DNA of 64,000 bases, taken from positions 664,001 to 728,000 of the forward strand of contig NC_014410.1 in the NCBI RefSeq assembly GCF_000145615.1, written 5' to 3'. This document shows, one piece after another, positions 8,413 to 17,393 of this stretch. Both the position numbers and the translations under genes were made by a program. Source of the DNA: Thermoanaerobacterium thermosaccharolyticum DSM 571 (GTDB lineage: Bacteria; Bacillota; Thermoanaerobacteria; Thermoanaerobacterales; Thermoanaerobacteraceae). Numbering within the stretch: the first letter of the stretch is position 1; each line of letters opens with the position of its first letter. The notes under the pieces were generated by a model. It saw nothing but the letters and a program-made list of their open reading frames with translations, was not told where the DNA came from and did no database searches.

Positions 8413-9846
8413 ATGAAAAAGTTTGTTGTGGATTTGAATGGTAAAAAAGTTGATTTTCCGCATTATTTCGAAAAGTGCGTTGGTAGCTGTCATGCAGCGA
8501 CAGCTTTAAGAGAAGATTGGAGAGTTCAGATAAAAAAAGTAAAAGATGCGATAGGCTTTAAATACGTGAGGTTTCATGGCTTACTAAATGATGACATGAG
8601 CGTCTGCTCAAAACACAATGGGTTTTTTGTTTATTCATTTTTCAACATAGATTCAATATTTGATTATCTCTTAAGTATTGATATGAAACCTTTTGTAGAG
8701 TTAAGTTTTATGCCGGAAGTACTGGCATCTGGCACAAAAACTGTTTTTCATTATAAAGGTAACATAACGCCTCCAAAAAAATATGAAGAATGGGGAGATT
8801 TAATAGAGGCGTTAGCCAAACATCTAATTGAAAGATATGGTATTGAAGAAGTCGAAAAATGGTATTTTGAAGTTTGGAATGAACCTAATCTAAAAGATTT
8901 TTGGAGTGGAACGAAAGATGAATATTTCCAGTTGTATAAGACAACTGCCAATGCTATTAAAAGAGTCAATAATAATTTAAAAGTTGGCGGTCCTGTTACA
9001 GCATGTAATGCATGGATAGCAGATTTAATTGACTTTTGTAATGCTGAGAATGTTCCATTAGATTTTATATCTACACATCATTATCCAACCGATGAAGCGT
9101 TAGGACATGGTCTTAATATGGAAGAAGCATTGGCTAAATCTCCACGAGGTATTACTAAATCTATGTGTGAGAAAGCCAGAAAAGAAGCGGGAAGCTATCC
9201 TTTGTTTTATACTGAGTGGAATAGTTCCCCAAGTTGCAGAGATAGTTATCATGATGATCCCTTTGCCGCTGCTTTCGTAGTTAAGTCGGTGTTTGATAAT
9301 GCCGGGCTGGTGGATATCTATTCTTTCTGGACATTTTCAGACATTTTTGAAGAATTGCCTTTTCCATCAACACCTTTCCATGGTGGATTTGGACTTTTAA
9401 ATATTCACGGTATACCTAAACCAACTTTTAGAGCGTTTGAACTTTTGCATCGCGCTGGAGATAAGTTAATTACAGTAAATCAGGAGAAAAATTCTCTTGT
9501 TGAACTTTCAGCTGTAATAGATGATAAAAAACTTATGTTATTTATTTATAACCATAATATGCCTTTAAATCCAATAGATGATGAAGAGGTTAGAATAGAG
9601 ATCAAAGGTTTAGACGGTTGGAAGTTTGCGTATGCAGAAAGAATAGATGAAAATCATGCGAATCCAAAGAAAGAGTGGATTGAAATGGGTTCACCTGAGT
9701 ATCTAAATCAAGACATGATTAAAAAATTAATTGATAAGTCGAAATTAGAAAAAGAATACGTTGAAATTTCTAATGAAGAAGATAAGAAAGTTATCAAGCT
9801 TTTTCAGCCTAAACATGGAGTAACCGCAATTACTATCGAATTTTAA
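8413..9846 (+). CDS. xynB: GH39 beta-xylosidase
   Basis: Predicted retaining beta-D-xylosidase cleaving xylose from short xylo-oligosaccharides in the cytoplasm. The 477-residue protein has the GH39 acid/base Glu157 in FEVWNEPNL and the nucleophile Glu268 in FYTEWNSS, within a (beta/alpha)8 barrel of about 330 residues followed by a beta domain. ATG 8413 is chosen because GGGTGGGAGA lies just upstream; the longer frame from 8356 has no ribosome site. No signal peptide is seen. It follows the oligosaccharide importer genes, which fits uptake followed by intracellular hydrolysis. GH39 enzymes of Thermoanaerobacterium are the classical members of the family. Confidence 0.93.
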   Translation: MKKFVVDLNGKKVDFPHYFEKCVGSCHAATALREDWRVQIKKVKDAIGFKYVRFHGLLNDDMSVCSKHNGFFVYSFFNIDSIFDYLLSIDMKPFVELSFMPEVLASGTKTVFHYKGNITPPKKYEEWGDLIEALAKHLIERYGIEEVEKWYFEVWNEPNLKDFWSGTKDEYFQLYKTTANAIKRVNNNLKVGGPVTACNAWIADLIDFCNAENVPLDFISTHHYPTDEALGHGLNMEEALAKSPRGITKSMCEKARKEAGSYPLFYTEWNSSPSCRDSYHDDPFAAAFVVKSVFDNAGLVDIYSFWTFSDIFEELPFPSTPFHGGFGLLNIHGIPKPTFRAFELLHRAGDKLITVNQEKNSLVELSAVIDDKKLMLFIYNHNMPLNPIDDEEVRIEIKGLDGWKFAYAERIDENHANPKKEWIEMGSPEYLNQDMIKKLIDKSKLEKEYVEISNEEDKKVIKLFQPKHGVTAITIEF

Positions 9847-9943
9847 ATAATATTGAAGTGGAGAATAAAGAAATTAAGTTAAACGAAAAGACTAGGGTGT
9901 ATTTTAATTATTAAAATGTAATATATCATGTATTGATTGTGAT

Positions 9944-9995
9944 GCATATTTGTTTTTTTTTGCAAATGATTGAATTCTATTTTAAACAAATATGC
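9944..9995. repeat. Inverted repeat with 12-bp perfect arms
   Basis: GCATATTTGTTT at 9944-9955 is repeated in inverse as AAACAAATATGC at 9984-9995, with 28 bp between, including a run of nine T directly after the left arm. It lies in the 250-bp gap between the GH39 and serine hydrolase genes. It could be a paired operator or an RNA hairpin. The poly-T lies inside the loop, so it is not a standard terminator. Confidence 0.5.
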
Positions 9996-10095
9996 GAGAG
10001 TAATTAAAAGATAGTAAAATTAGATGAACAAAATTTGAATCAAAAGAGAATTTGAAATGATAAAACCAGAAAATTAATAAGAGGTGGATAATGTA

Positions 10096-11265
10096 ATGGC
10101 GAAGTTTGATGATTTGTCTAATCTATTGAAGAAATTTGTAGAAGACGGTTTACCTGGATGTGGTTGTGCGATAGCAAAAGACGGTAAGATTTTGTATGAA
10201 GGCTATTTTGGATATGCTGATTTAGAGAAAAAAAAACGTATTAGTGAAGATAGTGTTTTTCGCATTTTTTCTATGACTAAGGTTGTAATCTGTACTGCTG
10301 CCTTGATACTTTTTGAAAGGGGAAAGTTTTTGTTACATGAACCAATTTACGAGTATTTTCCAGAGTACAAAGATGCTAAAGTGTTTGTTAAAGATTCTAA
10401 TGGAAAATTGCATGTCGAGAGAGCAAAGAATCCTATGCTGATTAAGCATGCTTTTACTATGGCGGTTGGAATGCCGTATCCATTTTTAGATGATTCACCG
10501 ACGGCAAATGAAATGAGAAGAATAAAAAAAGAATTGAGCGAGCGATATGAAAAATATGATATTGTAACAGAGGTTAAAGCAATGGGTTCAGTCCCCATTG
10601 CTTTCGAGCCAGGTACTCATTGGCTATATGGATATGGACATGATATAATTGCAGGATTAATTCAAGTAATATCTGGTAAAACCGTAGGTGAGTTTTTGCA
10701 AGATGAGATATTTGATCCATTGGGAATGGATAGCACTGGATATCGTTTCAATGGTAACATTGAAGAAAGAATGGTTTCTTGTTATAAAAAGAATGAGGAT
10801 GGTACACTGGAAAAGGTGCCGGGCATGCTTGATGAGTATCATCAACCTGATGCTATTTATGAATCTGGAGGTGCAGGTCTGTATTCTACTGTGAGGGATT
10901 ATTTAAAGTTTTCGCAAATGCTTGCCAATGGTGGGTATTACAATGGGCATAAGATCATTGGCAAAAAAACTATAGATTTGATGAGGGCTAACCAGTTAAA
11001 TGAGCAACAGCTAAAAGACTTCAATTTCAATAATCCTTATTTAGCTGGATATGGATATGGTTTGGGAGTTAGAACTTTAATGAACTCCGCTGAAGGCAAT
11101 TCTAATGGCTCAATTGGAGAATTTGGATGGACTGGAGCACTTGGGACTTACGTTTCAATTGATCCAAGTGAAAGGTTTTCTATAGTTTATATGCATCAAA
11201 TGATTCCTAATATGGAAGTATATCATCATTTGCGTATAAGAGCGGTTGCGAATGCGTGTTTGTAA
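10096..11265 (+). CDS. Serine hydrolase of the beta-lactamase/class C fold (family VIII esterase-like)
   Basis: Penicillin-recognising-fold hydrolase of 389 residues without a signal peptide. The catalytic SxxK motif is Ser59-Met-Thr-Lys62 in FRIFSMTK, and a Tyr motif is seen as WLYGYGHD near residue 175. The third (KTG-like) position appears as MHQM near the C-terminus. Cytoplasmic members of this family are usually esterases rather than beta-lactamases. In this hydrolase cluster a deacylating role on imported oligosaccharides is reasonable but unproven. ATG 10096 is preferred to GTG 10084 because AGAGGTGG at 10080-10087 overlaps the latter and is correctly spaced for the former. Confidence 0.75.
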   Translation: MAKFDDLSNLLKKFVEDGLPGCGCAIAKDGKILYEGYFGYADLEKKKRISEDSVFRIFSMTKVVICTAALILFERGKFLLHEPIYEYFPEYKDAKVFVKDSNGKLHVERAKNPMLIKHAFTMAVGMPYPFLDDSPTANEMRRIKKELSERYEKYDIVTEVKAMGSVPIAFEPGTHWLYGYGHDIIAGLIQVISGKTVGEFLQDEIFDPLGMDSTGYRFNGNIEERMVSCYKKNEDGTLEKVPGMLDEYHQPDAIYESGGAGLYSTVRDYLKFSQMLANGGYYNGHKIIGKKTIDLMRANQLNEQQLKDFNFNNPYLAGYGYGLGVRTLMNSAEGNSNGSIGEFGWTGALGTYVSIDPSERFSIVYMHQMIPNMEVYHHLRIRAVANACL

Positions 11266-11284
11266 TATACTGGAATATCTCTAA

Positions 11285-11476
11285 ACAAAAAAATTATAAG
11301 ACTTATAGTTGAAAACGGTATAGATATAGGTTATATAGGAGAATGACACTGGTGCGTATTCTGGCTGGCTTATGAATTCTGATAGGTAATAAAGAGAATA
11401 AACAAATGCCCTTTACGGTAGAGCTATTGCAGTATATTTTACTGAAGTAGAAGAATCGAACGACTTATGGCTGTAA
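11285..11476 (+). pseudogene. Decayed coding remnant, family unknown
   Basis: The 394 bases between the serine hydrolase and the chosen start of GH29 hold no intact gene. Two overlapping frames give protein-like text: RLIVENGIDIGYIGE, then after a one-base shift NDTGAYSGWLMNSD, then several stop codons and NALYGRAIAVYFTEVEESND before a final TAA at 11474. The pattern suggests an old gene broken by a frameshift and stop codons. I do not recognise the family, and part of the signal may be chance. Confidence 0.3.
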
Positions 11477-11659
11477 AATTTGCTGTAGTTTCTATAATAC
11501 TTTTTTTCAGTTAAAACATAAATCTTTTAAGAAAAGGGGAAACGGCTTTCTTCTACTAGATTTCAAAAAACGCACAAAAGCAGTTACAAAAGATGACTCG
11601 TATTATTAACAGTATATATGTTTAAATTAGATGTTGTAAAATGGAGGCATCTTGAAAGA

Positions 11660-13138
11660 ATGAGAGATAATAGAAGTGATGTTTTAAAGAAAAAGGAAAT
11701 GAGACAAAAGATTGATGAAGTCATTTCAAAAGGACCTTTTACCGATACGTGGAAATCCCTTTTGAATTACAAGATACCGCAATGGTATGAAAATGCTAAG
11801 TTTGGTATTTTTATACACTGGGGAGTATACTCTGTCCCTGCCTTCGGAAATGAGTGGTATCCACGCAATATGTATCAACAAGGTACTCCTGAGTTTAAGC
11901 ATCATATTAAAACATATGGTTCGCAAAACCGGTTTGGTTATAAGGATTTTATACTCATGTTTAAAGCAGAAAAATTTGATCCTAAGGCGTGGGTTGACTT
12001 ATTTGAAAAATCGGGAGCGCGTTATGTCATACCTGTGGCAGAACATCACGATGGCTTCCAGATGTATGATAGTGCTCTTTCTAGATGGAATGCTGCTAAT
12101 ATGGGGCCTAAAAAGGATATTATAGGGGAACTGGCAAAAGCCGTTAGAGAAAGAGGAATGGTATTTGGTCTTTCAAGCCATCGAGCAGAGCATTGGTGGT
12201 TTTTTGATGGTGGATTGGAATTTGATTCAGATGTAAGGGACCCTTATTACATGGATTTTTATGGACCTGCTAAAGCTTCCCCTAAAGATTTAGGAAGTAT
12301 TGATGACAATCCTCCCGATGAGGAGTTTTTAGAAAATTGGTTGCATAGAGCTTGTGAATTAGTAGACAAATATCAGCCACAGATTGTATGGTTTGATTGG
12401 TGGATACAAAATTTAGCATTTAAGCCATATCTCAAAAAGTTTTCTGCTTATTATTACAATAGAGCAGCGGAATGGAATAAAGAGGTTGTTATAAATTATA
12501 AAAATAGTGCATTTGAGGAAGGAACAGCTGTACTAGATGTTGAGAGAGGACAGTTTTCGGATATTCAACAACGTTTTTGGCAGACAGATACTTCGTTATC
12601 AAAAAACTCATGGGGTTATATAAACAATCACGATTATAAGGAATCAAATGATATAATATGCGCATTAGTAGATATTGTAAGTAAGAATGGTTCATTGCTT
12701 CTCAATATTGGACCAAAGCCCGATGGTACTATACCCGAACCAGAACAGAGGATTCTTATGGAAATTGGGCGATGGCTCAAGGTTAACGGAGAGGCCATAT
12801 ATGGAACACGACCGTGGAAAGTATATGGTGAAGGACCTACAAAGGTTGTTGAAGGTGCTTTTACCGATACGCATGGAAGTATGTTTGTGTGTGATGATAT
12901 ACGCTTTACTATAAAAGAGGATACTTTATATGCAATTATTCTCAAATGGCCTGAGAATGGTCGCGTTACCATAAAATCTTTAGGAAGAAAGTCACCGTTT
13001 GCCTTGCCGTCTATAAATAAAGTAGAACTTGTGGGATGTGATATACCACTTCAATGGAATTGTAGAGAACAAGCATTGATTATTGATGTTACAGGATGTA
13101 AACCAACAAAATATCCAGCAACATTTAGAATTAAATAA
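11660..13138 (+). CDS. GH29 alpha-L-fucosidase
   Basis: Predicted retaining alpha-L-fucosidase of 492 residues, cytoplasmic by lack of a signal peptide. The GH29 N-terminal signature is clear in KFGIFIHWGVYSVPAFG and EWYPRNMY, and the nucleophile is Asp246 in IVWFDWW. The sugar-binding histidines lie in AEHHDGFQMYDS and SSHRAEHWW. The C-terminal beta-sandwich starts near residue 370. The start is uncertain: ATG 11618 has no ribosome site, while ATG 11660 has TGGAGG about 13 bases upstream and gives a normal-length N-terminus. Its presence with alpha-xylosidases hints at fucosylated xyloglucan or pectin side chains as substrate. Confidence 0.9.
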   Translation: MRDNRSDVLKKKEMRQKIDEVISKGPFTDTWKSLLNYKIPQWYENAKFGIFIHWGVYSVPAFGNEWYPRNMYQQGTPEFKHHIKTYGSQNRFGYKDFILMFKAEKFDPKAWVDLFEKSGARYVIPVAEHHDGFQMYDSALSRWNAANMGPKKDIIGELAKAVRERGMVFGLSSHRAEHWWFFDGGLEFDSDVRDPYYMDFYGPAKASPKDLGSIDDNPPDEEFLENWLHRACELVDKYQPQIVWFDWWIQNLAFKPYLKKFSAYYYNRAAEWNKEVVINYKNSAFEEGTAVLDVERGQFSDIQQRFWQTDTSLSKNSWGYINNHDYKESNDIICALVDIVSKNGSLLLNIGPKPDGTIPEPEQRILMEIGRWLKVNGEAIYGTRPWKVYGEGPTKVVEGAFTDTHGSMFVCDDIRFTIKEDTLYAIILKWPENGRVTIKSLGRKSPFALPSINKVELVGCDIPLQWNCREQALIIDVTGCKPTKYPATFRIK

Positions 13139-13370
13139 TTTATAATTTGACTTTTACAATAATTTCTTTTATTTAGCAAAGATATGAAAAAATGATATAT
13201 ATGGACATTAAGACTATAAAAAGTTGGGTAATAGATAAGAATGCTCGCATAAAAGACATTGAATCATAGCATATCAAATAAAAATTTTAAAGATGATAAA
13301 ATTAGGAAACATCCTAGATCGAGTTTTTGGGGGATGTAAAAGCACATTTGCAAATTGTATGGTGATGATA

Positions 13371-15314
13371 ATGGTTAAAAATAAAAATTTCATATCATTG
13401 AAACAGGTTTCAATTAATAATGGTTTTTGGTCATATTATTTAAAACTTATAAAAGATGTGATGATACCGTATCAATGGGAAGCATTAAATGATCGTGTTC
13501 CAGATGCTGAACCCAGCCATGTAATTAAAAATTTCAAGATAGCAGCAGGTGAAATACAAGGTGAATTTGCTGGAATGGTCTTTCAAGATAGTGATTTGTA
13601 TAAATGGTTAGAAGCAGTGAGTTATAGTTTAATTGCTTATCCAGATGCCGAATTAGAAAGAACTGCAGATGAAGTAATTGATTTGATTGCAAAAGTGCAA
13701 CAAAGCGACGGATATTTAAATACTTATTTTACTATTAAAGAACCTGATAAAAAATGGAGCAATTTGAAAGATTGCCATGAATTATATTGTGCTGGACATT
13801 TAATAGAAGCAGCTGTTGCTTATTATGAAGCAACAGGGAAGAAAAAATTGCTTGATGTAGCTTGCCGTTTTGCTGATCATATAGATCCAGTTTTTGGACC
13901 AGAATCACATAAGAAAAAAGGTTATCCTGGACATGAAGAGATTGAATTAGCATTAATTAAATTATATAAAGTAACTAATAATTCAAGATATTTAAACTTA
14001 AGTAAATATTTTATTGATGAACGCGGTAAAAAGCCACTATATTTTGAAATCGAAGCATATAATAGAGGAATAAAGAATATTCACAATATATGGGGAGAAT
14101 TGGGAAAAAAATATTTTCAGGTTCATTTACCTGTAAGAGAACAAACTACAGCCGAAGGACATGCCGTTAGAGCTGTTTATTTGTATTCAGGAATGGCCGA
14201 TGTTGCATTAGAAACAGGTGATCAAAGCCTAATTGATGCTTGTAAGAGATTATGGGACAATTTAACGAAGAAGAGAATGTATGTTACAGGAAGTATTGGC
14301 TCTATGTCAATAGGGGAGTCTTTAACTTTTGATTATGATCTTCCAAATGATACTAATTATTCGGAGACATGCGCGTCTGTTGGACTTGTATTTTTTGCGC
14401 ATAGGATGTTGCAGATTGATCCTGATAGACAATATTCTGATGTAATGGAGAGAGCTTTGTATAATACAGTTATAAGTGGAATGTCATTAGATGGTAAGAA
14501 ATTCTTTTATGTAAATCCACTTGAAGTATGGCCGGAAGCTTGTGAAAAGAACAAAGTTAAATCGCATGTAAAATATACAAGGCAGCCATGGTTTGGATGT
14601 GCATGTTGTCCACCTAATATTGCGAGATTGCTGACATCATTAGGCAAATATATATATTCTAAGAAAGCCAAAGAGGTATTTGTTCATTTATATGTTGATA
14701 GCGAATTAAAAGAAAAAATTTCAGAAAGCGAAGTAAATATTAAACAGAGTACACAATATCCTTGGGATGAGAAAATAATTATAGACATTGATAGTAAAAA
14801 AGAAACTGAGTTTACTTTATCGATAAGAATACCTGGTTGGTGTAAAGAGGCTAAAGTTAAAGTTAATAATAATGAGATTGATTTAGATAGTGTCATGGAA
14901 AAAGGGTATGCAAAAATTAATCGCAGATGGAAACACGACAGTTTAGAAATATATCTTTCAATGCCTGTTATGAGGATAAAAGCTAATCCTAATGTGAGAG
15001 AAGATGAGGGGAAAGTTGCTATTCAAAGAGGACCGATTGTTTATTGCCTTGAAGAAGTTGATAATGGCAAAAATCTAAATAATATAGTATTACCGAGAAA
15101 CTGTGAATTTGAAATAAAAAAAGATAAAGATTTAAATGATGTATGTGTTATTGAAACGGATGCTTTTAGAGAAAAATATGAAGATTGGAATGATGAACTG
15201 TACAAATCTGATGTAAAAGTTTCTTATGAAAAGACACGAGTTAGATTTGTGCCGTATTTTGCGTGGGCAAATCGTACACCTGGCGAAATGGAAGTTTGGG
15301 TAAGAGAAAAGTAA
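13371..15314 (+). CDS. GH127 beta-L-arabinofuranosidase
   Basis: Zinc-cysteine glycosidase of the HypBA1 type, predicted to remove beta-L-arabinofuranose. The 647 residues match the family. The acid/base equivalent Glu316 lies in SIGESLTFDYD, the zinc ligands Glu332 and Cys334 in YSETCAS, and the paired Cys412/Cys413 (nucleophile and ligand) in GCACCPPNIAR. The spacing of 16 between the two glutamates equals that recalled for HypBA1 (322 and 338). ATG 13371 follows a weak GGTGAT; earlier in-frame starts at 13293, 13359 and 13365 are not supported. No signal peptide. Released arabinose would enter the nearby ara pathway. Confidence 0.88.
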   Translation: MVKNKNFISLKQVSINNGFWSYYLKLIKDVMIPYQWEALNDRVPDAEPSHVIKNFKIAAGEIQGEFAGMVFQDSDLYKWLEAVSYSLIAYPDAELERTADEVIDLIAKVQQSDGYLNTYFTIKEPDKKWSNLKDCHELYCAGHLIEAAVAYYEATGKKKLLDVACRFADHIDPVFGPESHKKKGYPGHEEIELALIKLYKVTNNSRYLNLSKYFIDERGKKPLYFEIEAYNRGIKNIHNIWGELGKKYFQVHLPVREQTTAEGHAVRAVYLYSGMADVALETGDQSLIDACKRLWDNLTKKRMYVTGSIGSMSIGESLTFDYDLPNDTNYSETCASVGLVFFAHRMLQIDPDRQYSDVMERALYNTVISGMSLDGKKFFYVNPLEVWPEACEKNKVKSHVKYTRQPWFGCACCPPNIARLLTSLGKYIYSKKAKEVFVHLYVDSELKEKISESEVNIKQSTQYPWDEKIIIDIDSKKETEFTLSIRIPGWCKEAKVKVNNNEIDLDSVMEKGYAKINRRWKHDSLEIYLSMPVMRIKANPNVREDEGKVAIQRGPIVYCLEEVDNGKNLNNIVLPRNCEFEIKKDKDLNDVCVIETDAFREKYEDWNDELYKSDVKVSYEKTRVRFVPYFAWANRTPGEMEVWVREK

Positions 15315-15339
15315 AATTTGTAATGGGGGAAGAATTAAT

Positions 15340-17319
15340 ATGGATAATAAATTTTTTGTTGAAGGGAAGCGACTTATATACGAGTATGATGGTGAAAAAT
15401 TGTGGATTGAACCATGGGGTGAAAATAGTTTAAGAATACGTTGTACAATGGAAGCAAAAATGCCTTTACATGATGACTGGGCTCTTTTGCAACAATCAGA
15501 ATGTAAAGTTAATATAAAAATTGATAAAGAATATGCATCAATTACTAATGGAAAACTTACCTGTATTATTAGTGAATATGGAAATTTAGAATTTAAAAAT
15601 CAAAAAGACGAAATTTTACTTATTGAAAAATGGAAAGATCGTCAACTTAAAATTAAGGGAAGAGAATTGAAACCTATATTAGGCGGGTTATATAAAGCAA
15701 CTGTGCGGTTTGAGGGATTTGAGGATGAAAAATTTTATGGATTAGGGCAACGACAAGAACCATTTTTAAATTTAAAAGGTTGTGAATTTGAATTAGCACA
15801 ACGGAATTCTCAAGTTAGTATTCCCTTTGTATTATCAAGTAAAGGATATGGCTTTTTATGGCATAACCCAGCTATTGGAAGAGTTTCATTATCGAGAAAT
15901 TGTACAACATGGGTAGCAGAAGTAACACAATTAATTGATTATTGGGTCACAGCCGGAGATTATCCTGCAGAAATTATTGAAAATTATACACAAGTTACTG
16001 GTCGTGTACCAATGATGCCTTATTTTGCATCTGGTTTTTGGCAATCTAAATTACGCTATCATAACCAAGATGAATTGCTTGAAGTTGCGAGAGAATATAA
16101 GAAAAGAGGACTTCCTATAGATGTAATAGTTGTAGATTTTTTTCATTGGTCACAGCAAGGCGAATGGTGTTTTGATAAAAAATATTGGCCAGATCCTAAG
16201 AAAATGGTTAATGAATTAAAGGAAATAGGGATAGAACTTATGGTTTCTATATGGCCAACCGTAGATCCTCGCAGTGAAAATTATAGCGAAATGAAGCAAG
16301 AGGGGTTACTTGTTCATACAGAGCGTGGCATTCGTACGCAAATGGTATTTAATGGATATGAGGTGTTTGTTGATTTCACAAATCCTGATGCACAAAAATA
16401 TGTATGGAACAAAGTTAAAGAAAATTATTTTAAATATGGTATTCGTATTTTTTGGTTGGATGAAGCAGAACCAGAATATTCAGTATATGATTTTGACAAT
16501 ATAAGATATTATATTGGTACAGGTTTAGAATTTAGCAATTTATATCCATTGTATTATGCCAAGGCGTTTTATGATGGAATGATAAAAGAAGGTATTAATG
16601 ATATAATTAATCTTTCACGTTCAGCATGGGCTGGAAGTCAACGATATGGAGTAGCTGTTTGGTCCGGTGACATTCAATCAAATTTTGAAACTTTACGTAA
16701 ACAAGTTTGTGCTGGACTTAATATTGGATTATCAGGAATTCCTTGGTGGACAACTGATATTGGTGGCTTTTTTGGAGGCGATCCAAAAGATCCGAAGTTT
16801 CAAGAATTAATTATACGTTGGTTTCAATATGGTACATTTTGTCCTATTTTTAGATTGCATGGACACCGTTTACCGGTTGGACAGCCAGGAGGTGAAGATA
16901 CTGGCATATTTGATTTTAATATATGTGGTCCTAACGAAGTGTGGAGTTTTGGAGAAGAAGCTTATGAAATTATAAAAAATCTTTTACTTTTGCGTGAAAA
17001 ACTACGTCCATATATAATGGAACAAATGAAGCTTGCCCATGAGAAAGGTGCACCACCAATGAGACCTTTATTTTATGATTTTCCAAATGACAAAATATCT
17101 TGGAATATTGAAGATGAGTATATGTTTGGACCTGATATTTTGGTTGCTCCTATACTATATGAAGGTAAAACATCAAGAGATGTCTATTTACCAGCAGGTA
17201 CAGAGTGGATAAATTCGAATACAGGTGTTTGCTATGAAGGAGGGCAACATATAATATGCGATGCGCCATTAAACATAATACCTTATTTTATCAGAAAGGG
17301 AGCTAATATTAGATTATAA
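15340..17319 (+). CDS. GH31 alpha-glycosidase, second copy (alpha-xylosidase-like)
   Basis: A 659-residue GH31 protein, shorter than and distinct from the gene at 60. The nucleophile is Asp374 in IFWLDEAEPE and the acid/base is Asp444 in WSGDIQSNFE. The barrel entry LPIDVIVVDFFHW and the SAWAGSQRYG strand are typical. The DEAEPE motif is that of the subgroup containing bacterial alpha-xylosidases and related enzymes rather than maltases, but the exact substrate is open. ATG follows GGGGGAAG at good spacing, 25 bases after the GH127 stop, so the two are probably cotranscribed. No signal peptide. Confidence 0.85.
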   Translation: MDNKFFVEGKRLIYEYDGEKLWIEPWGENSLRIRCTMEAKMPLHDDWALLQQSECKVNIKIDKEYASITNGKLTCIISEYGNLEFKNQKDEILLIEKWKDRQLKIKGRELKPILGGLYKATVRFEGFEDEKFYGLGQRQEPFLNLKGCEFELAQRNSQVSIPFVLSSKGYGFLWHNPAIGRVSLSRNCTTWVAEVTQLIDYWVTAGDYPAEIIENYTQVTGRVPMMPYFASGFWQSKLRYHNQDELLEVAREYKKRGLPIDVIVVDFFHWSQQGEWCFDKKYWPDPKKMVNELKEIGIELMVSIWPTVDPRSENYSEMKQEGLLVHTERGIRTQMVFNGYEVFVDFTNPDAQKYVWNKVKENYFKYGIRIFWLDEAEPEYSVYDFDNIRYYIGTGLEFSNLYPLYYAKAFYDGMIKEGINDIINLSRSAWAGSQRYGVAVWSGDIQSNFETLRKQVCAGLNIGLSGIPWWTTDIGGFFGGDPKDPKFQELIIRWFQYGTFCPIFRLHGHRLPVGQPGGEDTGIFDFNICGPNEVWSFGEEAYEIIKNLLLLREKLRPYIMEQMKLAHEKGAPPMRPLFYDFPNDKISWNIEDEYMFGPDILVAPILYEGKTSRDVYLPAGTEWINSNTGVCYEGGQHIICDAPLNIIPYFIRKGANIRL

Positions 17320-17393
17320 GATATCAATTTATTTAAAGCCAATTGCCGACAAAATATTTTTAATAGCGTTATAACAAATGGGGGGTATGTGAT

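Noticed and set aside
10688-10894. Plus-strand 68-codon frame within the serine hydrolase
   Set aside because: Out-of-frame shadow of a well supported gene.
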